Assembly: GCF_048270095.1 (NCBI RefSeq)
Contig: NZ_JBLWTL010000007.1
Span: 51,220-115,219, forward strand
Origin: Maricaulis sp048270095
Lineage (GTDB): Bacteria > Pseudomonadota > Alphaproteobacteria > Caulobacterales > Maricaulaceae
Reading direction: 5' to 3'
Length of the DNA stretch: 64,000 nt
Both the position numbers and the translations under genes were made by a program. Shown here in pieces: positions 27,221 to 36,234 of this stretch; the stretch's first letter is position 1; every line of letters starts with the position of its first letter. The notes below the pieces were generated by a model. It made no database searches, was not told the origin of the DNA, and worked only from the letters and a program-made list of their open reading frames with translations.

Positions 27221-27259
27221 CCGGACACTGTCCGGCCCATTCCCCCGGTCAGCCGGGGG
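27221..27259. terminator. Two adjacent hairpins between paiB-like and thiolase genes
   Basis: CCGGACA-C-TGTCCGG (27221-27235) and CCCCCGG-TCAG-CCGGGGG (27242-27248, 27253-27259) are perfect stem-loops in tandem. No U-run follows, so this is a weak or partial terminator, an attenuator or an mRNA-stabilising structure that separates the dehydrogenase genes from the thiolase-FadJ pair. Confidence 0.45.
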
Positions 27260-27332
27260 CAAAAGCGACCTTCAGAAGTCGAAACAACTTAGTCGATAGA
27301 GCATTCAACCCGAACACGGGAAAGGACGTTAC

Positions 27333-28538
27333 ATGACCGAAGCTTACATCTATGACGCCGTTCGCACGCCGCGCGGCAAGAAGAAGAATGGCGCGCTCAA
27401 TGCGATCACCTCGCTTCAGCTGGCGACCCAGCAGCTGCAGGCGATCCGCGACCGCAACGGGCTCGACACCGCGCTGGTGGATGATGTCATCATGGGCTGT
27501 GTCTCACCGGTTGGCGAACAGGGTGCTGATATTGCGCGCTCGGCGGTGATCAATGCCGGCTATGCCGAAAGCACGGCCGGCTTCCAGGTCAATCGCTTCT
27601 GTGCCTCGGGACTGGAAGCGGTCAATCTCGCTGCCGCCAAGGTGATGTGCGGTGAAGCCGATTTCGCGATCGGTTCCGGCGTTGAATCCATGAGCCGCGT
27701 GCCGATGGGCAGTGATGGCGGTGCCATGGGCGTCGATCCGGAAATGAGCTTCGACCACTATATCGTGCCGCAGGGCATTTCCGCTGATCTGATCGCGACC
27801 AAGCATGGTTTCAGCCGTGATGATGTCGATGCCTATGCGATGGAAAGCCAGCGTCGCTCGGCCCAGGCCTGGGCCGAAGGCCGGTTCAAGAAGTCCATCG
27901 TGCCAGTCAAGGACCAGCTCGGCCTGACTATTCTCGACCATGACGAGCACATGCGTCCCGGCACCGATATGCAGGCGCTCGGCAGCCTGAAATCGGCCTT
28001 CAAGGACATGTCCGATTTCGTCGGTTTTGAAGCCGTGGCGCTGCAGCGCTATCCCGAGATCGAATATCTCAACTGGGTCCATACCGGCGGCAATTCCTCC
28101 GGCATCGTCGATGGTTCCTCGGCCGTGCTGATCGGTTCCAAGGAAGCGGGCATCAAGGCCGGCCTCAAGCCACGCGCCCGCATCCGCTCAATGGCCTCGA
28201 TTGGTTCCGAGCCGACCATCATGTTGACCGGCCCGGTCGCTGTCACCGCCAAGGCTCTGAAAAAGGCCGGCATGTCATCCAAGGACATCGATCTGTGGGA
28301 GCTCAATGAGGCGTTTGCCGCCGTCGTGCTGCGGCTGATGCAGGCCTATGAAATCCCGCACGACATCATGAACGTCAATGGCGGCTCGATCGCCATGGGT
28401 CACCCGCTCGGTGCCACCGGTGCGATGATCCTCGGGACCTTGCTCGACGAGATGGAGCGGACCGACAAGGAAACCGGCCTTGCGACGCTCTGCGTCGGCG
28501 GCGGCATGGGTACTGCGACCATTATTGAACGCGTTTAA
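27333..28538 (+). CDS. Acetyl-CoA acyltransferase (thiolase), FadA-type
   Basis: A 401-residue thiolase performing the last beta-oxidation step, 3-ketoacyl-CoA + CoA to acetyl-CoA and shortened acyl-CoA. The nucleophile Cys sits in VNRFCASGLEAVN (near residue 90), the second block is NVNGGSIAMGHPLGATGA (near 350-366) and the second Cys in LCVGGGMG close to the end. Normal length for the family. It precedes the multifunctional FadJ-type gene by 24 bases, the standard pairing for the trifunctional complex. A separate promoter is possible, since hairpins lie upstream. Confidence 0.95.
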   Translation: MTEAYIYDAVRTPRGKKKNGALNAITSLQLATQQLQAIRDRNGLDTALVDDVIMGCVSPVGEQGADIARSAVINAGYAESTAGFQVNRFCASGLEAVNLAAAKVMCGEADFAIGSGVESMSRVPMGSDGGAMGVDPEMSFDHYIVPQGISADLIATKHGFSRDDVDAYAMESQRRSAQAWAEGRFKKSIVPVKDQLGLTILDHDEHMRPGTDMQALGSLKSAFKDMSDFVGFEAVALQRYPEIEYLNWVHTGGNSSGIVDGSSAVLIGSKEAGIKAGLKPRARIRSMASIGSEPTIMLTGPVAVTAKALKKAGMSSKDIDLWELNEAFAAVVLRLMQAYEIPHDIMNVNGGSIAMGHPLGATGAMILGTLLDEMERTDKETGLATLCVGGGMGTATIIERV

Positions 28539-28562
28539 TCGGATCGATCAGGAGACAACACG

Positions 28563-30767
28563 ATGAAAAACTTCACATTCGAGATCGACGCCGACGGTAT
28601 TGCTCTCATCACCTTCGACAGCCCCGGCAAGTCGATGAATGTCATTTCCGCCGACGTGATGACGGATTTTGACACGCTGACGGCCAAGATTGCCTCAGAC
28701 GACAGCGTCAAGGGCGCGGTCATCACCTCCGGCAAGGATGCGTTCTGCGCCGGTGCCGACCTGTCCGAACTGGGCGGGTCTGCCGCCGAATATGCCAAGC
28801 TTCCCCAAGACGAGATGAAGGCCAAGCTGTTCGAGCAATGCTTCCGTCTCAACAAGACGTTCCGGGCGCTGGAAACCTGCGGCAAGCCGGTTGCGGCTGC
28901 GATCAATGGCCTCGCCCTTGGCGGTGGTTTCGAGATCGCACTCGCTTGTCATTACCGCGTCATGCCGTCGGATAATTCCAAGGCCAAGCTGGGCCTGCCC
29001 GAAGCCATGATCGGCGTTCTGCCCGGCGGCGGTGGCACCCAGCGCCTGCCGCGTCTGGTCGGCCTGATGAATGCTGCGCCAATCCTGCTGCAAGGCAAGC
29101 AGATCGACGCCAATACGGCGCTGGCCCAGGGCATTGTCCACGCCGTCGTGCCCATGGCCGAGCTGGTCGCCAAGGCCAAGGAATTGGTCAAGGAAAACAA
29201 GCTCGCGTCGAAACAGCCCTGGGATGCTGACAAGTTCCGCTTCCCCGGTGGTGGCCCTTACCATCCGGCCGGTGCGCAAATGTTCGGCGCTGCCAGCCCC
29301 ATGCTGCGCAAGACCACCTATGGCAATTACCCGGCCCAGCGCTACATCCTGTCCTGCGTTTATGAAGGCGCCCAGGTCTCCATGGATGAGGCGATCCAGA
29401 TCGAGAGCCGCTATTTCACCAGGCTGATGCTGCGGCCTGAAAGCCGCAATATGATCCGCTCGATCTTCCTGTCCAAACAGGCGCTCGACAAGGGTGGCCG
29501 CCGTCCGGCCAGCCAGACCAAGGGCGAGATCAAGAAGGTCGGCGTCATCGGTGCCGGCTTCATGGGCGCAGGCATTGCCACGGTTTCGGTCCAGGCCGGG
29601 ATCGAGATTGTCCTGATCGACGCTACGCAAGAAGGCGCTGAAAAGGGCAAGCAGCATGCGATGGATTATTTTGCCGGCGGCGTGAAGCGCGGCAAGGTTT
29701 CCCAGGAAAAGGCCGACAAGCTGGCCGGCATGATCACCCCGACTACCGATTACGCCCTGTTGAAGGATGTCGATCTGGTCGTCGAGGCGGTGTTCGAGAA
29801 TTCCGAACTCAAGCACAAGATCACCAAAATGGCCGAGGATGTCATTCCCGAAGGCGCCGTGTTTGGCTCCAACACTTCCTCGATCCCGATCACCTCGCTG
29901 GCCACCGCCTCCAAGCGTCCTGACCAGTATATCGGCATCCACTTCTTCTCGCCGGTCGAGAAGATGAACCTGGTCGAGATCATCATGGGCGAGAAGACGG
30001 GCGATTATGCCCTCTCGCGCGCGATCGATTTCGTCACCCGGATCAAGAAGACCCCGATCGTCGTTGCCGATACGCGTGGCTTCTACGCCAATCGTTGCGT
30101 GATGCGTTTCATCGGCGAGGGCATGAATATGCTCGCCGAGGGCATCAAGCCGGCCCTGATCGAGAATGCGACCAAAATGGCCGGCATGCCGGTTGGTCCG
30201 CTTTCCCTGCAGGACGAGGTTGCGCTGGATCTCGGCGTGAAGCTGATCAAGCAGACCAAGGCCGATCTCGGCACCGCCTACAAGCCCTCGCCGACCGAAC
30301 CCATCCTGTTCAAGATGGTTGAGGAATATGAGCGTTTCGGCCGCAAGAATGGCAAGGGCTTCTACGACTACCCGGCCGAAAAAGGCCAGCCCAAGCGGTT
30401 ATGGCCCGAGCTGGAGCAGTTTGCTCCGGGCGGTAAATACGCGGAAGACCAGCCATCGGCCGACGAGATCAAGGACCGCATCCTCTACACCCAGGCGCTC
30501 GAAGCGGCGCGCTGTATGGAAGAGGGTATTGTCCAGGATCCACGCGAAGCCGATGTCGGCTCCATCCTCGGCTGGGGTTTCGCACCCTATACCGGCGGGG
30601 CGCTGAGCTTCATCGACACGGTCGGGGCAGCCGCCTTCGTCAAGCGTGCCGATGAGCTGGCAAAGGCCTATGGCGAGCAATTCGCCGTGCCGGCCCTGCT
30701 GCGCGAAATGGCCAAAAAGGGCGAGACTTTCTACGGCCGCTTCGGCAAGGAAGCCGCCGCCGCCTGA
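28563..30767 (+). CDS. Enoyl-CoA hydratase/3-hydroxyacyl-CoA dehydrogenase (FadJ/FadB-type)
   Basis: A 734-residue fusion enzyme. The hydratase/isomerase domain (about residues 1-190) has FCAGADLSELG, ALGGGFEIALACHYRV and GLPEAMIGVLPGGGGTQRLP, where both catalytic Glu are found. The NAD domain begins VGVIGAGFMGAGIA (near residue 325), with HFFSPVEKMNLVEI carrying the catalytic His (near 460), and a duplicated C-terminal dehydrogenase domain ends the protein. It hydrates enoyl-CoA and oxidises the 3-hydroxyacyl-CoA, feeding the thiolase encoded just upstream. A strong terminator lies 28 bases after the stop. Confidence 0.96.
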   Translation: MKNFTFEIDADGIALITFDSPGKSMNVISADVMTDFDTLTAKIASDDSVKGAVITSGKDAFCAGADLSELGGSAAEYAKLPQDEMKAKLFEQCFRLNKTFRALETCGKPVAAAINGLALGGGFEIALACHYRVMPSDNSKAKLGLPEAMIGVLPGGGGTQRLPRLVGLMNAAPILLQGKQIDANTALAQGIVHAVVPMAELVAKAKELVKENKLASKQPWDADKFRFPGGGPYHPAGAQMFGAASPMLRKTTYGNYPAQRYILSCVYEGAQVSMDEAIQIESRYFTRLMLRPESRNMIRSIFLSKQALDKGGRRPASQTKGEIKKVGVIGAGFMGAGIATVSVQAGIEIVLIDATQEGAEKGKQHAMDYFAGGVKRGKVSQEKADKLAGMITPTTDYALLKDVDLVVEAVFENSELKHKITKMAEDVIPEGAVFGSNTSSIPITSLATASKRPDQYIGIHFFSPVEKMNLVEIIMGEKTGDYALSRAIDFVTRIKKTPIVVADTRGFYANRCVMRFIGEGMNMLAEGIKPALIENATKMAGMPVGPLSLQDEVALDLGVKLIKQTKADLGTAYKPSPTEPILFKMVEEYERFGRKNGKGFYDYPAEKGQPKRLWPELEQFAPGGKYAEDQPSADEIKDRILYTQALEAARCMEEGIVQDPREADVGSILGWGFAPYTGGALSFIDTVGAAAFVKRADELAKAYGEQFAVPALLREMAKKGETFYGRFGKEAAAA

Positions 30768-30795
30768 TTGGCAGTGGCAGACTGAGTGAGGGAAG

Positions 30796-30824
30796 GCCGG
30801 TCCGGTAATCCGGGCCGGCTTTTC
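30796..30824 (+). terminator. Rho-independent terminator after the beta-oxidation cluster
   Basis: A 10-base-pair GC-rich stem, GCCGGTCCGG (30796-30805) with CCGGGCCGGC (30810-30819), has a TAAT tetraloop and one G-U pair, and is followed directly by TTTTC. It lies 28 bases after the FadJ-type stop codon and ends the fatty-acid degradation transcript. Confidence 0.88.
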
Positions 30825-30938
30825 TGCGCCCGTGCGCAACTCGCTTCAACTCACTGTAAACCTTTCATTAATCAAATATGACATGCGTGGCGTCGCGAAG
30901 TGGCGATGATAAGGCGTCTCATCTAAGTGAGTCGTGAC

Positions 30939-31184
30939 ATGGAAATGCGCATGCCCCGTTTTGAACGAATGACGTGGCAGTCGTCCGCGAGGCTTGTTGC
31001 CCTTGCCTCCTGGGTCTTGGCGATTGCCTTGACCGGTGGCATGGGCTGGCAGGCCTGGACGGCGATCCAGGAAACCAATCATGCGCCCCGTTACGGTTCA
31101 GCCCGGACCGAAACCGTGGCGCGGGTAGCGCATTCGCTCACTGATGCCCAGATTATTGCCCAAAAGGACCGGGTCGTGCGCTAG
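30939..31184 (+). CDS. Small single-pass membrane protein, uncertain
   Basis: About 81 residues from ATG 30939; GTG 30927 and ATG 30951 are alternatives. One hydrophobic helix is visible (VALASWVLAIALTGGMGWQAW, of which the core ALASWVLAIALTGGMG lies near residues 21-36) with a basic, Met-rich N-terminus (MEMRMPRFERM), so N-in orientation is likely. The tail is soluble and ends in AQKDRVVR. No family recognised. It stands alone after the terminator of the beta-oxidation cluster. It could be a real small membrane protein or a chance frame. Confidence 0.5.
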   Translation: MEMRMPRFERMTWQSSARLVALASWVLAIALTGGMGWQAWTAIQETNHAPRYGSARTETVARVAHSLTDAQIIAQKDRVVR

Positions 31185-31334
31185 CAGGCGTACGCCCTTG
31201 TTCAAGCCCCGGCCGGGGCCGTGACTGTGCCTGTCTTCCCGATCTGGAATCGAGCGGTATTCCCGTTGACAGCTTACCGCTTGCTCTGTGTGCGGCATGC
31301 GTCCAGACTCCTGAAAACATGAGGGAGTCTCGCC

Positions 31335-32447
31335 ATGACTTACACGCTGATCGGCACCGCAGTCTCGCTCTATACCGGCAAGGTGCGCGGCTATCTGCGC
31401 TGGAAGAATGTGGCGTTCCGCGAACAGCTTTCGACGGTTGAGACCTATAAGACGGTTATCCTGCCGCGGATTGGCTGGCCCGTTGTCCCGGTCCTGCTGC
31501 ATGACGATGGTAGTGCGCGTGGTATCGTCGTGCAGGACACCACCGAGATCATCGACTATGTCGAGGCGCACGAGCCGGGACCTTCGGTCTATCCGGACGG
31601 GCCGGTGCAGAAGCTGGCGGCGCTGATCCTGGAATTGTTCGGCGATGAGTGGCTGGTCATTCCGGCGATGCATTATCGCTGGGCCTATAATCGCGATTTC
31701 GCCCAGGCCGAATTTGGCGCCACTTCCTATCCCGACCTGCCGCCGGACGAGCGCTTTGCGGCGGTGCAGAAATCGGTCGATTTCTTCTCCGGCGCACTCC
31801 CGGTTCTGGGCATCGCTCCGGAGAGTGTCGCCGCCGTGGAAGCTTCATTCGAGGCCTTTCTTGCCGCGTTTGATGCGCATCTGGAGCGCCATGACTTCCT
31901 GTTCGGCTCGCGGCCCTCGATCGGCGATTACGGTTTTCTCGGACCGCTCTACGCGCATTTGCTGCGCGATCCGGCCTCCGGTGAAATCATGGAAAGACTG
32001 GCGCCGCGCGTCGCCGGCTGGGCTCGTCGCACCCATGCACCGCAACACGGCCTGACGGGTGGATTTCTCGGGAATGACGATATTCCGCCAACCCTGATAC
32101 CGATGCTGGAAATGTTCGCGGCGCAGCAATTGCCGGTCCTCTTCGACACCGCCGTGGCGCTGGCGGAATGGGCCGACGCCAACCCGGATCTTACTGAACT
32201 GCCACGTATATTGGGCTTTCACAAAGCCATGATCGGGCATCGTGATACGTCCGTCGAGACCGATCGCGCCATCTTCCCCTATCCGCTCTGGATGCTGCAA
32301 CGCGTCACCGACCATCTCGCTTCATTGCAGGGAGGTGCGCGTCAGGACGCCGAGAAAATGCTGCGCAGCATTGGCGCAGCAAAGCTAATCGATTTTTCGC
32401 TGCCGATCCGGCTGAAGCGGGAAAATTTCACGCTGGTCCGGGGGTGA
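31335..32447 (+). CDS. Glutathione S-transferase-like protein with C-terminal extension
   Basis: A 370-residue protein. The N-terminal part has a thioredoxin-like GST domain (YTGKVRGYLRWKNVAFRE, VVPVLLHDDG, VQDTTEIIDYVEA at about residues 60-75), then a helical GST C-domain with FLFGSRPSIGDYGFLGPLYA (near 190-210), the usual N-capping motif. The remaining 130 residues are extra compared with a normal 200-220-residue GST; this larger form occurs in proteobacteria with unknown substrates. No Cys or Ser is obvious at the active-site position. It overlaps the end of the convergent LigB-family gene by 20 bases. Confidence 0.85.
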   Translation: MTYTLIGTAVSLYTGKVRGYLRWKNVAFREQLSTVETYKTVILPRIGWPVVPVLLHDDGSARGIVVQDTTEIIDYVEAHEPGPSVYPDGPVQKLAALILELFGDEWLVIPAMHYRWAYNRDFAQAEFGATSYPDLPPDERFAAVQKSVDFFSGALPVLGIAPESVAAVEASFEAFLAAFDAHLERHDFLFGSRPSIGDYGFLGPLYAHLLRDPASGEIMERLAPRVAGWARRTHAPQHGLTGGFLGNDDIPPTLIPMLEMFAAQQLPVLFDTAVALAEWADANPDLTELPRILGFHKAMIGHRDTSVETDRAIFPYPLWMLQRVTDHLASLQGGARQDAEKMLRSIGAAKLIDFSLPIRLKRENFTLVRG

Positions 32448-33213
32448 TTTCGCCGAAGCGCCAGACATCCATCGCCAGAACGCCGCGACTCCAGGAATGG
32501 TGCAGCAAGTGTCCTGGCTGACCCTGTCCTGCAGCAATGGCGGTGAGAAGCGGCCGGAAATGCTCGGGGGTGGGATGATTGCGCGCCGCATGCGGAGCGT
32601 CGCGCCACTGGCTCAGCGCCGCGAGGTCGCCGCGCGCAATCAAGGGCCGGACCCAATCATGGAAGGCGGCCGCGAATGGCGCTGACGGGGCGGTTTCGAC
32701 CGGCCCAAAGGCATCGGCCAGGGCATGGGTCAGCGAGCCGGAGCCGACAAGCTGAACACCACGTCCGCTCAGAGGAGCAAGGGCGCGGCCCAGGGCGATG
32801 GCGGCGGCATCGCTGCGTGGCAGGCTGATCTGGATCACGGGGATATCGGCCTCGGGGCGCATCAGCGCCAGCGGGATCCAGGCACCATGGTCGAGGCCGC
32901 GCGAGCGATTGAGGCGCGCCGCGATTCCCGCCATCTGCAACAGGGCATGAATCTCGCCCGCCAGCTCCGGGGCTCCGGCGGCCGGGTAGATGGCCCGTTC
33001 CAGCGCCGGGCCGAAACCGCGGAAGTCATGGATGGTCGCGGGCCGCTCCGACGCAGTGATCTCTGCGGTCTCGCTCTCCCAATGGGCCGAGATGACCACA
33101 ACCGCTGCGGCCAGGTCCGGCAGACCAATCTGCTTGAGGGCCTGGTTGGCTGCCGACCCGTTGAGCAGCAGGTCGGGCGCGCCGTGCGATATAAAAAGTG
33201 GTGGCAGGGTCAT
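32428..33213 (-). CDS. Extradiol ring-cleavage dioxygenase, LigB/DODA (YgiD-like) family
   Basis: A 261-residue class III extradiol dioxygenase-like enzyme. Metal-binding or catalytic His positions appear in LFISHGAPDLLL (near residue 9) and VVISAHWESET (near 45), with HALADAFGP later and RSRGLDHGAWIPLALM holding another His (near 115-125). Members open the ring of DOPA or related catechols using Zn2+ or Fe2+. It is divergent from a LysR regulator gene with a 106-base gap, the classical arrangement of a regulator with its target, so LysR may control it. Confidence 0.9.
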   Translation of the reverse strand: MTLPPLFISHGAPDLLLNGSAANQALKQIGLPDLAAAVVVISAHWESETAEITASERPATIHDFRGFGPALERAIYPAAGAPELAGEIHALLQMAGIAARLNRSRGLDHGAWIPLALMRPEADIPVIQISLPRSDAAAIALGRALAPLSGRGVQLVGSGSLTHALADAFGPVETAPSAPFAAAFHDWVRPLIARGDLAALSQWRDAPHAARNHPTPEHFRPLLTAIAAGQGQPGHLLHHSWSRGVLAMDVWRFGEITPGPA

Positions 33214-33319
33214 CGGACCTGTCCGCTTGCTGCATGAAGGAATATACCAAGCATTAACAGGGCGGGCGTTTCGGGTTAATCACAGCAACTGGCGAGTTAC
33301 TATTTCGCGTGAGGAAATA

Positions 33320-34210
33320 ATGGACCGGATCGACGCCTTGAGACTCTTCTCCTCTGTCGCCGAACTGGGCAGTTTCACCCAGGCCGCCGAACGCGAGGGC
33401 ATCACGCCCGGCGCGGCATCGAAACAGATCACCGCCCTGGAGACCCGGCTGCAGGCCCGCCTGTTCGAGCGCACGACGCGCTCGGTCCGTCTCACCGAAG
33501 CCGGCGGGGCGCTGCTCGACCGGGTGCGGCCCTGGCTGGGCGAATATGATGCGCTGGAAGAGGGCGTCGCCGATGCCCGTTCCGCTCCGGCCGGCCTATT
33601 GCGGGTCACGGCCTCGGTCGATTTCGGCTCGCGCCAGCTGATGAGGCCCATTGCCGGGTTCATGGCGGCCTGGCCGGGCGTCGAGGTGCGGCTTTCGCTG
33701 GTGGACCGCATGGTCGATCTGGTCGAGGAGGGTTTTGATGTCGGGGTGCGGATCGGCAATCTCGATGACAGCGCCCTGATCGCCCGCCGCCTGGCACCGG
33801 CCTGTATGAGCATCGTCGCCTCGCCGGCCTATCTGGCCGCACGGGGCACGCCGCGCCATCCGTCGGAACTGGCCACGCACGACATCATCATCGACCGCAA
33901 CAAGCCGGCGCCGCAACAGCTCAAATTCACCCGCGGCAGCGAGGAGATCGATGTGCGCGTGTCCGGCCGTCTGACCCTGAATGGGGCCAGCGCCGCAATC
34001 GAGGCCGCCGCCGCCGGTGTCGGCATCGCCTGCTCGCCGCGCTATGCCGCCCGGGCCGCACTCGAGGATGGCCGCGTCGTGTCGCTGCTGCCGGACTGGG
34101 AGCCGGACCATCGCAATCTCTGGGCCGTTTTCCCGTCAAGCCGCTATCTCACCCACCGGGTACGCCTGTTTGTGGATCACCTCGCCGAGCACTTCACCAG
34201 CAGTATTTGA
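33320..34210 (+). CDS. LysR-family transcriptional regulator
   Basis: A 296-residue LTTR. The winged HTH is LRLFSSVAELGSFTQAAERE (about residues 6-25) followed by SKQITALETRLQARLFERTT, the classic LysR block. The effector domain starts near residue 90 (GLLRVTASVDFGSRQLMRPI) and includes VRIGNLDDSALIARRL, as in the subgroup related to DsdC/AaeR-like single-domain regulators. GAGGAAATA precedes ATG 33320; the much longer upstream frame runs antisense to the dioxygenase. It is divergent from the LigB-type dioxygenase gene, its probable target. Inducer unknown. Confidence 0.93.
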   Translation: MDRIDALRLFSSVAELGSFTQAAEREGITPGAASKQITALETRLQARLFERTTRSVRLTEAGGALLDRVRPWLGEYDALEEGVADARSAPAGLLRVTASVDFGSRQLMRPIAGFMAAWPGVEVRLSLVDRMVDLVEEGFDVGVRIGNLDDSALIARRLAPACMSIVASPAYLAARGTPRHPSELATHDIIIDRNKPAPQQLKFTRGSEEIDVRVSGRLTLNGASAAIEAAAAGVGIACSPRYAARAALEDGRVVSLLPDWEPDHRNLWAVFPSSRYLTHRVRLFVDHLAEHFTSSI

Positions 34211-34213
34211 CGC

Positions 34214-34268
34214 TGTGGACAAGTCTGTGGAAACTGTGTGGGACATTTGAAGACAAGCCTGTGGGGAA
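34214..34268 (+). other. Cluster of DnaA-box-like TGTGG motifs
   Basis: Four 9-mers starting TGTGG occur in the same orientation: TGTGGACAA (34214), TGTGGAAAC (34226), TGTGGGACA (34237) and TGTGGGGAA (34260). The first differs from the inverse DnaA box TGTGGATAA at one base, the others at two or more. They lie in the intergenic region between the LysR and lipoprotein genes. The cluster may be chance or a titration/regulatory site; the position gives no sign of the replication origin. Confidence 0.25.
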
Positions 34269-34386
34269 GCTGTGTATTACTCCAAGGCTCAAGGCAGCTG
34301 AAATGCGGGGAAATTGCGGATTCTGCCTGGTCGCGCTTCATGATATACGGCCTGGCGAGGCAAGGATGGATTTCGGGGGAAATCAG

Positions 34387-35220
34387 ATGAAATATTTATG
34401 GTTCGTGGGGCTGGTTTGCGCCGGTCTGACCGCTTGTGCGACCACGAATGCCGGCATCGGCGGTGGTGTCGCCAACAGCGCTTTCGATTACGCGCCCTCT
34501 CGGGCCAGCCGCAGCGCCGATACGCGCTTCGGTTACCGCCTCGCCGGTGCCGACTGGCAGGGCCGGATGGTCTTCGAATCCGTTGGCGGTGAAGCGCGCG
34601 TCGATCTCGCGCTCGACGGACTGGCGAGCGGCGATGCACGCGCGGAATTGCTGATTGCCATGCCGTATCTCGATGGCGGTGTGCGCCGTTATGAGGGCGT
34701 GACCGGCGCCGGCACAGCCGTTCTGGTCGAATTGCAGGCGGGGCCATGCCAGGAGCGGGTTGACCTCACCCAGCCATATTTTGCCACCGTCCGCATCGGG
34801 CAGGACGAGATCCATGGTTGCGCCGCAGAAGTCGCCCCGGTCGACCGCTGGTCGAATTATCTCGCCGAATACCTGCCGGCGATTGATGCCTGCCTCGCGG
34901 AGATGTCCGGCGAGGCCGACCATGTTTCCCTCGCCTATACGCTGTCTGGCGGCGCGACCGGAATCCGGCTGGTTGACCGCGACGGCGGCAGCTGGGAATG
35001 CGCCACGCGCGAGGATGGTCAGCGCGTCAATTCGCTGCGCGCGATCAATGCTGCCGATGCCGTGCTCGGCGAGGGCGATCCGATCTTTGTCCGCTCCGCC
35101 ATGCCGGATGCGATGATGAGCTGCTATGTCTTTGAATCCGTGCGCGAAGCCGATGGCCGACTGATTGGCGCGCTGGGTCATGATACCTGTGATGGCGGTG
35201 TTGATCAGAGTATTGGCTGA
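34387..35220 (+). CDS. Predicted lipoprotein, function unknown
   Basis: A 277-residue protein with a lipoprotein signal: MKYLWFVGLVCAGLTAC, in which LTAC is the lipobox and Cys17 the acylated residue. The mature protein has several further Cys (CQERVD, GCAAEV, CLAEM, WECAT, MMSCYV and DTCDGG), suggesting disulfides in the periplasm. No known domain recognised; the pattern of beta strands (RMVFESVGGEARVDLALDG) suggests a beta-sandwich. ATG 34387 has a GGGGGA site; the frame is open earlier but the lipobox fixes this start. It is probably anchored to the outer membrane. Confidence 0.82.
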   Translation: MKYLWFVGLVCAGLTACATTNAGIGGGVANSAFDYAPSRASRSADTRFGYRLAGADWQGRMVFESVGGEARVDLALDGLASGDARAELLIAMPYLDGGVRRYEGVTGAGTAVLVELQAGPCQERVDLTQPYFATVRIGQDEIHGCAAEVAPVDRWSNYLAEYLPAIDACLAEMSGEADHVSLAYTLSGGATGIRLVDRDGGSWECATREDGQRVNSLRAINAADAVLGEGDPIFVRSAMPDAMMSCYVFESVREADGRLIGALGHDTCDGGVDQSIG

Positions 35221-35300
35221 GGCTGCGCACGGGCCAGGATTTGCCATCCGCCCCGCCGCACTTAACGCGGCCTTAACGCGAAGCGGTGGAGGGCATGCAG

Positions 35301-36212
35301 ATGCGCGCCCTGATCTATCTCTGTCTTGCCCTGTCGATGGCCTCCCCCGCCCATGCCGAACTGCGCGATCTTCGCGCCCGGCTGTCCGGTCAGGAGGGCC
35401 TGATCTGGATTGCCTTTGACGGCCAGCCGACCGTTTTGCGCCGGGAGCGCACGGCGTCCGGCCTTGATCTTGTCATTGAGGGCATCGAGGCCAGCCCCCG
35501 CCATATCATACCGCGCCGCCGCGAACTGGTGACCGCCATTGAAGTCGAGCCCACCGAACGCGGTGTGCGGATCCAGGTCCGGGGCGCGCAGGCCTGGAGC
35601 GCGAGCGAGGCGGAATTACGCCTGGGCGGGGTTCTGGTCCGGGTGCAATTGGCTGCAGGCGCTGCGGCGACCGAGATGGCTCCGGCGGCTCCGGCCTATC
35701 CGGCTGCCGCGCCCGGCTGGCAGCCGACGCCGACCACGGGGCATGACCCAGCCTCGCCGGCCTCCATACCGCCGCCCGCGCGCGCCGAGCCGCACACGCC
35801 ACAGCCACAGACCCCGTCCCGGTCGCCCGCTCCAGCTGAGCCGTCGCGCGCGAGTTCCATGCCGGCCCAGGCCGCCAGCATGGCAGCGGCTGCCTTGCCT
35901 GCCGAGCTCACGGCCTGCGCCGATGCGGCAGCAGCGGTCGAGGCGAACCCCTGGGATGATGCGCGGCTGATGCAGCATGCGGGCTGTCTGGCCCGCGCCG
36001 GTGAAACGGCCGCGGCCAGCCGCATCTACGAACAAATGCTGGCCTTCGAGCCGGAAAACGTCACCGTGGCTCTGGCCCTCGCGGATCTCCGGCTGCAACA
36101 GGGTGATCGCGCCGCAGCCCGGGCGCTGTATTTGCGCGCCGCCAGCCATGCGACCAGCGATTCCGAAGCTCTGCGCGCGCGCGGGCAGGCCCAGTTGCTA
36201 CAGCCGGAATAA
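35301..36212 (+). CDS. Secreted protein with Pro/Ala-rich linker and C-terminal TPR
   Basis: A 303-residue protein. MRALIYLCLALSMASPAHA is a signal peptide; residues about 25-115 are a beta-rich domain (LIWIAFDGQPTVLRRERTA), then a Pro/Ala-rich stretch to about 200, then TPR-like helices (TAAASRIYEQMLAFEPENVTVALALADL is cut here to IYEQMLAFEPENVTVALALA, near residues 244-263). Such proteins usually act as periplasmic assembly or regulatory partners; the function here is unknown. ATG 35301 fits the GGAGGG at 35288-35293; ATG 35295 is an alternative. The stop is followed after 22 bases by thiD. Confidence 0.78.
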   Translation: MRALIYLCLALSMASPAHAELRDLRARLSGQEGLIWIAFDGQPTVLRRERTASGLDLVIEGIEASPRHIIPRRRELVTAIEVEPTERGVRIQVRGAQAWSASEAELRLGGVLVRVQLAAGAAATEMAPAAPAYPAAAPGWQPTPTTGHDPASPASIPPPARAEPHTPQPQTPSRSPAPAEPSRASSMPAQAASMAAAALPAELTACADAAAAVEANPWDDARLMQHAGCLARAGETAAASRIYEQMLAFEPENVTVALALADLRLQQGDRAAARALYLRAASHATSDSEALRARGQAQLLQPE

Positions 36213-36234
36213 TGCTTCAGGTCAGGGGATGGTC

